A DNA stretch of 19,069 nt from CAYGJN01 sp964350135 (GTDB taxonomy: Bacteria > Bdellovibrionota > Bacteriovoracia > Bacteriovoracales > Bacteriovoracaceae), in the NCBI GenBank assembly GCA_964350135.1, contig CAYGJN010000048.1, positions 1 to 19,069 of the forward strand, in the 5' to 3' direction. Below the pieces are notes generated by a model, which was given only the letters and a program-made list of their open reading frames with translations, was not told the DNA's origin and ran no database searches. Shown piece after piece: positions 14,452 through 19,069 of this stretch (positions within the stretch are counted from its first letter, which is position 1; each line of letters begins with the position of its first letter). The position numbers and the translations under genes were made by a program.

Positions 14452-15378
14452 ATGATTGAGTTTTTTGAAATTACTAAGTCCTTTAAACCTGATTTTTGGA
14501 AAGATTCCTTTATCGCACTTGATAAATTGAGTTTTAAAATCGATGAAGGCAAAACTGTTGGCTTTTTAGGCGCCAATGGAGCAGGGAAGACTACTGCGAT
14601 GCGCATCTTGATGGGCTTTTCTCGAGCAGATAGTGGGACAATTCATTTTAGTAAAAACCTTGGTAGTAAAAAAGATGAGATTCTTAAAAATATTGGATTT
14701 CTTCCCGAGAGACCTTATTTTAATCCGAATCTAAACGGAAGAGAGTTTATCACCTATCTTGCAAAATTATCTGGACTTAAAAGCTCCAGTATCAAGGGGC
14801 GCTCTGAATACTGGGCCCAGCGTTTTAAAATTGATCATGCTCTAGATAGAAAAATCAAAACTTATAGCAAGGGCATGATGCAAAGACTTGGTTTTTGTAC
14901 GGCACTCATCCACGAGCCAAAATTTGTAATTCTTGATGAACCGCTTTCAGGTCTTGATCCATTAGGGAGAAAAGAGCTAAAGGAAGTTATAAAAGAAGTT
15001 AATGCTCAGGGGACAACAATTTTTTTTAGTTCTCATATTGTTTCTGATGTTGAAGAAGTATGTGAAAAAGTAATCTTTCTAGATCAGGGAAAACTTATTC
15101 ATGAAGGAAGTATTGAAAGTATTATAAAAGGTGCTCCGGTTTCAGATTACGAGCTTTTAGTTGAAAAGGATGCCAATATTATTATTGATTCACTAGATGT
15201 AAAAAATTTGAACAAATTAAGCAATGCTTTATCTTTTCAAGTCAGTCCTGATGCCGTTGATGAAGTGTTAAAGGTTCTTGTTGATAACAATATTAAGGTT
15301 TACTCAGTTAGGCCTGGGCTAATGAGTCTTGAGCAAGTTCTGTATGAAGCTAGAAAAAGAGAAACAGACAATGAATAA
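14452..15378 (+). CDS. pilH: ABC transporter ATP-binding protein, PilH-like
   Basis: This 308-residue ABC ATPase shows Walker A GANGAGKTT (40-48), a signature motif in the shortened form YSKGMMQRLG (about 138), Walker B FVILDEPLSGLDP (about 158) and an H-loop SSH. The C-terminal 80 residues are the extra regulatory part seen in ABC-2 type exporters. The next gene encodes its membrane partner, the two overlapping by 8 bases. In Myxococcus xanthus an ABC ATPase and permease (PilH, PilI) lie at this place between pilG and pilD and are needed for type IV pili, so the symbol rests on family plus position. The transported substrate is unknown. The Shine-Dalgarno is weak. Confidence 0.82.
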   Translation: MIEFFEITKSFKPDFWKDSFIALDKLSFKIDEGKTVGFLGANGAGKTTAMRILMGFSRADSGTIHFSKNLGSKKDEILKNIGFLPERPYFNPNLNGREFITYLAKLSGLKSSSIKGRSEYWAQRFKIDHALDRKIKTYSKGMMQRLGFCTALIHEPKFVILDEPLSGLDPLGRKELKEVIKEVNAQGTTIFFSSHIVSDVEEVCEKVIFLDQGKLIHEGSIESIIKGAPVSDYELLVEKDANIIIDSLDVKNLNKLSNALSFQVSPDAVDEVLKVLVDNNIKVYSVRPGLMSLEQVLYEARKRETDNE

Positions 15379-16135
15379 TCTTTTTTGCATTACTTATTAT
15401 TCAATAAAAGAGCTTCTAAAATCAAAAGTTTTGATTAATGTGATTTTTATAGGTATCGCAATTACATTTTTAAGTTTTATTGCTTCAGAGTTTACCTTTG
15501 GAGTTCAAGAAAAAATTGTTATTGATCTAGGTCTTGCGTGTTTGACTCTTTCAAATATCGCAATTGCAATCTTGATGGGAGCAGGGCTCATATCAGACGA
15601 GATTGAAAGTAAGACTCTCTATATGTTTCTAACTAGACCAATTACAAGAAGTACTTATTTGGCCGGGAGAGTTCTTGGTCTTTTTTCAATCTTTATAATT
15701 AATTCTATTTTCATCTTCGCTCTTATATTGATTCCATTTGCTTATTGGGGAGGAAAAATCAACTCAGCTATTTTGATGAATTTACCTTTTGCTTTGGTCG
15801 AGGCGGCCTTAAGCTTAATTCTTGTGATCTTTTTTTCTTTAATAGTAAACAAAACATTATCAATTATTTTTACATTTAGTTTTTACCTTGCAGGTCATGG
15901 TATTAATGAAGCAATTATATCAAGGTACAAAGACGATTATTTACTTTCTTTTATTTTAGAAAATTATCACTATGTATTTCCAGGGTTTCACAAGCTAAAT
16001 GTAAAAGATTATGTGATCTATAATTCTGAAATTCCAAGAGAGTTAGTCATCTCAGGTTTGAGTTATGGCTTTTTTTATTGTGCAGCTCTTCTTTTGTTAA
16101 GTTGTTTTATTTTTGAGCAAAGGAATTTGGATTAA
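15371..16135 (+). CDS. pilI: ABC-2 type transporter permease, PilI-like
   Basis: This is a 254-residue membrane protein with about six hydrophobic segments (near residues 20-37, 52-75, 100-123, 132-158, 160-180 and 230-247). It also has the ABC-2 hallmark 'GLISDEIESKTLYMFLTRPITRSTYLAGRVLG', a coupling element facing the ATPase. The ATG at 15371 is preferred over 15329, which would overlap the ATPase gene by 50 bases and add a polar N-terminus. It overlaps the ATPase gene by 8 bases and pilD by 1 base, indicating co-translation. Symbol by position relative to the myxobacterial pil cluster; the family is clear, the substrate unknown. Confidence 0.8.
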   Translation: MNNLFCITYYSIKELLKSKVLINVIFIGIAITFLSFIASEFTFGVQEKIVIDLGLACLTLSNIAIAILMGAGLISDEIESKTLYMFLTRPITRSTYLAGRVLGLFSIFIINSIFIFALILIPFAYWGGKINSAILMNLPFALVEAALSLILVIFFSLIVNKTLSIIFTFSFYLAGHGINEAIISRYKDDYLLSFILENYHYVFPGFHKLNVKDYVIYNSEIPRELVISGLSYGFFYCAALLLLSCFIFEQRNLD

Positions 16136-16908
16136 TGGATCTTGTTTTTAAAATATATGCTTTTATTTTTGGCATTTTATTTGGAAGCTTTATTAATCTT
16201 CTTATTTATAGAATTCCAAGAAATAAAAACATTATTACTCCGTCTTCATGTGAATCTTGCGGGAATAAAATAAAATGGTTTCATAATATTCCCTTGCTGA
16301 GCTTTATTTTTTTAAAGAGAAAATGCGCTTTTTGTAAAAAACCTCTCTCGTATAGACATTTTTTTATAGAACTTTTAACTGGAATTAGCTCTCTACTTTT
16401 GTTTCCCGAGCGTTTAGATATAGTATCAATGGCTTTTTTTCTTTTTTATTTTTCTGTATTTTGCGCTCTTACGGTTCATTTTTTTATAGATATTGATTTT
16501 AAAATTCTTCCAGATTCTGTGAATTTGTATCTTGGAATGATTTTTTTATGCTATTCAGTGATGTTTTATAGCTGGAAACATTATGTCCTAGGTGCAGTTA
16601 TAGCCTTTACTTTTACTTACGGTGTAAGCTTTATTTTCTACAAACTTAAGGGGGCAATAGGCCTTGGGGGAGGGGATATTAAGCTATATACAGTTCTTGG
16701 AATTTACCTTGGCCCAGAACAAATAATCCATAATATTTTCTTTAGTTGTTTCCTTGGTTCACTCGTTGGGGTTCTACTTATCGCTGTTGGGAAAATGAGC
16801 CGAACAACTCCTTTGGCCTTTGGCCCGTTCATTATTATTGTCGCGGCGCTTCAGATATATTTTCCAAATGTATTGGCGCATGTCATAAAAATTATTATGC
16901 CTGTCTGA
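16135..16908 (+). CDS. pilD: PilD, prepilin leader peptidase / N-methyltransferase
   Basis: This 257-residue inner-membrane aspartyl protease removes the prepilin leader and methylates the new N-terminus. The methyltransferase-type N-terminus has GSFINLLIYRIPR (17-29) and the zinc cysteines C39-x2-C42 and C64-x2-C67. The protease half has FIDIDFKILPD (117-127) and GGGDIKLY with D181, the two catalytic aspartate regions. Seven or so membrane helices fit the family. The start overlaps the permease stop (TAATG). It should process the PilA encoded upstream. A stop at 16906-16908 is followed by the pilM promoter. Confidence 0.94.
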   Translation: MDLVFKIYAFIFGILFGSFINLLIYRIPRNKNIITPSSCESCGNKIKWFHNIPLLSFIFLKRKCAFCKKPLSYRHFFIELLTGISSLLLFPERLDIVSMAFFLFYFSVFCALTVHFFIDIDFKILPDSVNLYLGMIFLCYSVMFYSWKHYVLGAVIAFTFTYGVSFIFYKLKGAIGLGGGDIKLYTVLGIYLGPEQIIHNIFFSCFLGSLVGVLLIAVGKMSRTTPLAFGPFIIIVAALQIYFPNVLAHVIKIIMPV

Positions 16909-16927
16909 ACCTCGCTGCGTTAATTAC

Positions 16928-16957
16928 TTGAAATGACGTTGCTCCTCTAGTTATAAT
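16928..16957 (+). promoter_or_regulatory. pilM: sigma70-type promoter for pilM-N-O
   Basis: TTGAAA (16928-16933) and a perfect TATAAT (16952-16957) are separated by 18 bases. The start would be near 16964, giving a leader of about 47 bases to the TTG start of pilM. It lies in the 102-base gap between pilD and pilM. Confidence 0.6.
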
Positions 16958-17010
16958 TGAATATGAGGTAGACTCTTTGCAAGTAGTAAAGAAATCACAG
17001 GAAGTGAGTT

Positions 17011-18123
17011 TTGAGTTCCACAAATCTTAAAGATACGCTCCAATCTTTTGCAATTGAAACATTGGGACTAGGACCTAAAAGTCTGGTTGGTGTTGATATT
17101 GGTACAAGCAGTATTAAAGTTTGCGAACTGCTTCATGGAAAAAAAGGTTTTAAAGTTCAAAACTTTTCATATATTCCTCTTCCGGAGGGAGCATTCCACG
17201 AAGATGATATTCAAAAATATGATGAGATCGTTCAATGTTTACAACTTGCTGTTGGACAAATTTCTTCATCCTCCAAATTCGCCGCAGTTGGTGTTTGGGG
17301 ACCTGGTGTAATCTCTAAAAGAATTCAAGTTCCTGTTGGCTCGATGGAAGAAATTGAAGATCAGGTTTTATGGGAGTCAGAGCAATACATTCCTTTTGAT
17401 ATAGATCAAACAAGTATTGATTTTCATGTAATCGGTGAAAACAAAGGTGGCGGTGCTGATGTTTTAATAGCAGCAGCTAAACATAATGTTATTGAAAAGT
17501 TTAAAGGCTTAGTAGAGGAAACAGGTTTAACTGTAAAGATTGTTGATCTTTCTCAATACGCACTAGCAAACGCATTTATTCATGTTCATAAAAGTGAACT
17601 TGATGGAGCTAAGGCCAGTGTGATCTTAATAGACTTTGGATCACAAACGACGAATATTGTTGTTTTTAGGCAAAGTGAGATTGTTTTTACTCGTGAACTT
17701 AATGTTGGTGGACATGCTTTGTCCGAAGAAATCCAAAGGTCTATGGGTTTAAGTTACGAGGAAGCAGAAGATCTTAAAAGAGGAGCAGATCCCGAAGGAA
17801 ACCTACCGGAAGAGATCGTTGATATTATTGATTCAAACATGAGTACTTTTCTTATCGAAATAAAAAAGACTCTGAATTTTTATATGACAGCAACCGGAGA
17901 AGATACTTTTCAAAGATGCTATATAACTGGAGGCACTTCACAAGTTCCAGGGCTTCTCGAAAGTTTAGAAAACGAATTCGGTGTTGAAGTTCTTCATTTC
18001 AATCCTTTTGAAAAAATTGCTTTTGATGATAAAAAAATCGATGAAGAAACTGCGATCCAGATTGCAACAATAGGAGCTACGGCCATTGGCCTAGCGATGA
18101 GGTCATTGAGCAACGATGATTAA
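17011..18123 (+). CDS. pilM: PilM, type IV pilus actin-like assembly protein
   Basis: This 370-residue actin-fold ATP-binding protein is the cytoplasmic part of the PilM-N-O-P alignment complex. It has SLVGVDIGTSSIKVCEL (phosphate-1 loop, about 24-40), LIDFGSQTTNIVVF (phosphate-2), the YITGGTSQVPGL adenosine-type motif near 310-321 and a C-terminal 'AIQIATIGATAIGLAMR'. The start is TTG at 17011: GGAAG (17000-17004) is well spaced, an in-frame TGA lies at 17005-17007, and there is no ATG until far into the actin fold. The N-terminus carries about 22 extra residues before the actin domain. It has its own promoter and overlaps pilN by 8 bases. Confidence 0.94.
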   Translation: MSSTNLKDTLQSFAIETLGLGPKSLVGVDIGTSSIKVCELLHGKKGFKVQNFSYIPLPEGAFHEDDIQKYDEIVQCLQLAVGQISSSSKFAAVGVWGPGVISKRIQVPVGSMEEIEDQVLWESEQYIPFDIDQTSIDFHVIGENKGGGADVLIAAAKHNVIEKFKGLVEETGLTVKIVDLSQYALANAFIHVHKSELDGAKASVILIDFGSQTTNIVVFRQSEIVFTRELNVGGHALSEEIQRSMGLSYEEAEDLKRGADPEGNLPEEIVDIIDSNMSTFLIEIKKTLNFYMTATGEDTFQRCYITGGTSQVPGLLESLENEFGVEVLHFNPFEKIAFDDKKIDEETAIQIATIGATAIGLAMRSLSNDD

Positions 18124-18709
18124 GATAAACCTTCTACCAAAAAAGAAAAAGTTTAAAATGCCTACGGTGTTAGGGCTTGATCTTTCAAAGATAGATTTAA
18201 AATTGGTCCTGGTTGCTATTATTATTCACTACGTTTCAGGATTTGCTTTTGAAGCTTATTCAAAAAATGAGACGGGAGTGTTGGAAGCGAGAGTAAAAAC
18301 TCTCAATGAAGAAAGAAAAGCTCTTGAGAAAAGGTCTACTCAAGGCGAAGAGTTTGAGCGACAAATTGAGCAGTTACTAAAACAAGAAGAGAAGCTGGAG
18401 AGTCGAAAAAAGATTGTTGAAAATATTATTAGAACAAAAAAGAATCCGATCCAAATTCTAATGTATATTTCAAAAAATATTCCTGAGGACTTATGGATCG
18501 AAAAATTGAGTGTAAAAGATAACTCAATCCAAATTGATGGCAAGTCTTTAAGTTATAAAAGCATTAGTAAGTTTTTGGATAGTTTAGATGCTTCCATATA
18601 TTTTCAAAAAAGATTTGATATTTTAAAGCAAGATGATGAAGTTGATCCTATAACAAAAGTGCGGTCCGAGAAGTTTTCAATTGTCGGCAAAATTGCAAGG
18701 TATGAATAA
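18116..18709 (+). CDS. pilN: PilN, type IV pilus alignment protein
   Basis: This 197-residue inner-membrane protein begins MIKINLLP, the conserved cytoplasmic peptide by which PilN docks on PilM. A longer than usual basic stretch (KKKKFKMPTVLGLDLSK) leads to one membrane helix (about 29-46). A coiled coil (about 55-105, rich in Glu, Lys and Arg) and a ferredoxin-like periplasmic domain follow (IPEDLWIEKLSVKDNSIQIDGKS). It dimerises with PilO in known systems. It overlaps pilM by 8 bases and its TAA overlaps the pilO ATG by 1 base, as is usual in pilMNO operons. Confidence 0.93.
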   Translation: MIKINLLPKKKKFKMPTVLGLDLSKIDLKLVLVAIIIHYVSGFAFEAYSKNETGVLEARVKTLNEERKALEKRSTQGEEFERQIEQLLKQEEKLESRKKIVENIIRTKKNPIQILMYISKNIPEDLWIEKLSVKDNSIQIDGKSLSYKSISKFLDSLDASIYFQKRFDILKQDDEVDPITKVRSEKFSIVGKIARYE

Positions 18710-19069
18710 TGTCTCTAGGTGAAAAACTATTAAAGAAAGTTCATTTTTTGGTATTTGCTTATACTGCATTTTCTCTTTTCCAATCTTATATGACTCACGT
18801 GGAGAACACCAAGAACCTTGAAGGTAGTCTCCCTATGATGAAGGCAAGAAATGCTAAGCTTAAAGAAAAAATTGAGCTAGCTGAAAGCTTTAAGAAAAAT
18901 GTTGAAGAAATAAAAAGCAGGCTTCTTGATGTTGCAACTGATATCGAAAAAAGCCAACGACAACTTCCTGCAAGTATTAAAGATAGCGATGTTTCTGAAA
19001 CAATAAACAATGAAGCTGATATTATAAAAATAATTGAAAATAACATTAAACATGAGAGAAAATCTCAAT
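18709..19069 (+). CDS. pilO: PilO, N-terminal part (runs off the window)
   Basis: This frame starts with ATG overlapping the pilN stop (TAATG) and is still open at the window end, giving 120 residues. It has a short cytoplasmic start (MSLGEKLLKK), a membrane helix (about 11-27, VHFLVFAYTAFSLFQSY), a long coiled coil (about 31-85) and then SQRQLPASIKDSDVSETINNEADII. That last stretch matches the PilO 'QLP...ei..ll..I...a' pattern before its ferredoxin-like domain. PilO pairs with PilN in the periplasm. Family assigned from this pattern and from position after pilN. Confidence 0.88.
   Translation, partial: MSLGEKLLKKVHFLVFAYTAFSLFQSYMTHVENTKNLEGSLPMMKARNAKLKEKIELAESFKKNVEEIKSRLLDVATDIEKSQRQLPASIKDSDVSETINNEADIIKIIENNIKHERKSQ

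Noticed and set aside
16928..16957. Alternative promoter using TTGCTC (16939-16944) with TATAAT before pilM
   Set aside because: The spacer would be only 7 bases; TTGAAA at 18 bases is far better.
1..19069. Mobile elements, tRNA/rRNA genes, phage or defence islands
   Set aside because: No transposase, integrase, terminal repeats, tRNA-like cloverleaf or defence-type domain was seen; both clusters look like ordinary chromosomal operons.

Overview
The window is an AT-rich (low-GC by eye), gene-dense chromosomal segment holding two plus-strand gene clusters. Gene order and protein style suggest a Bdellovibrionota or other 'deltaproteobacterial' genome, perhaps a low-GC Bacteriovorax/Halobacteriovorax-like bacterium. 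That is an inference from the myxobacterial-type pil gene order and low GC, with no rRNA marker to confirm it. Two 10-N gaps (7605-7614 and 8059-8068), both inside ribF, show that this is a scaffolded draft assembly.

Region 1 (1-8824). The end of an unidentified gene (2-196) is followed by a promoter (TTCATA-N16-TATAAT) and a tightly packed MoxR/Bat-type operon. In order it encodes a MoxR AAA+ ATPase, a DUF58 protein, a membrane-anchored protein of unknown function, two tandem von Willebrand A proteins (BatA- and BatB-like), a TPR/low-complexity BatC-like segment and a BatD-like protein. The operon runs on by overlapping genes into ribF and a short, divergent aroE. The BatB and BatC parts lie in one frame separated by a single TAG at 4862-4864, so they look like one BatB-BatC fusion split by a nonsense codon or a base error.

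Region 2 (8825-19069). This is a type IVa pilus cluster: pilB (extension ATPase), pilT (retraction ATPase), pilC (platform), pilA (pilin), a convergent minus-strand TPR gene, an ABC ATPase and ABC permease (matching myxobacterial pilH/pilI), pilD (prepilin peptidase), then pilM, pilN and the start of pilO (alignment complex). The order matches Myxococcus pilB-T-C-(S-R)-A-G-H-I-D-M-N-O, with no pilS/pilR and with the gene in the pilG position inverted.

Regulatory sites. A strong 10-bp-stem terminator follows pilA and lies inside the last codons of the convergent TPR gene. A good sigma70-type promoter (TTGAAA-N18-TATAAT) precedes pilM, which starts at TTG. The most interesting signal is that both pilB and pilA are preceded by sequences resembling the flagellar sigma28 (FliA) promoter: TAAT-N15-GCCGATAA before pilB and TAAAGATT-N12-GCCGATTA before pilA. 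This suggests that pilus expression is tied to the motility sigma factor rather than to the absent PilS/PilR-sigma54 pair.
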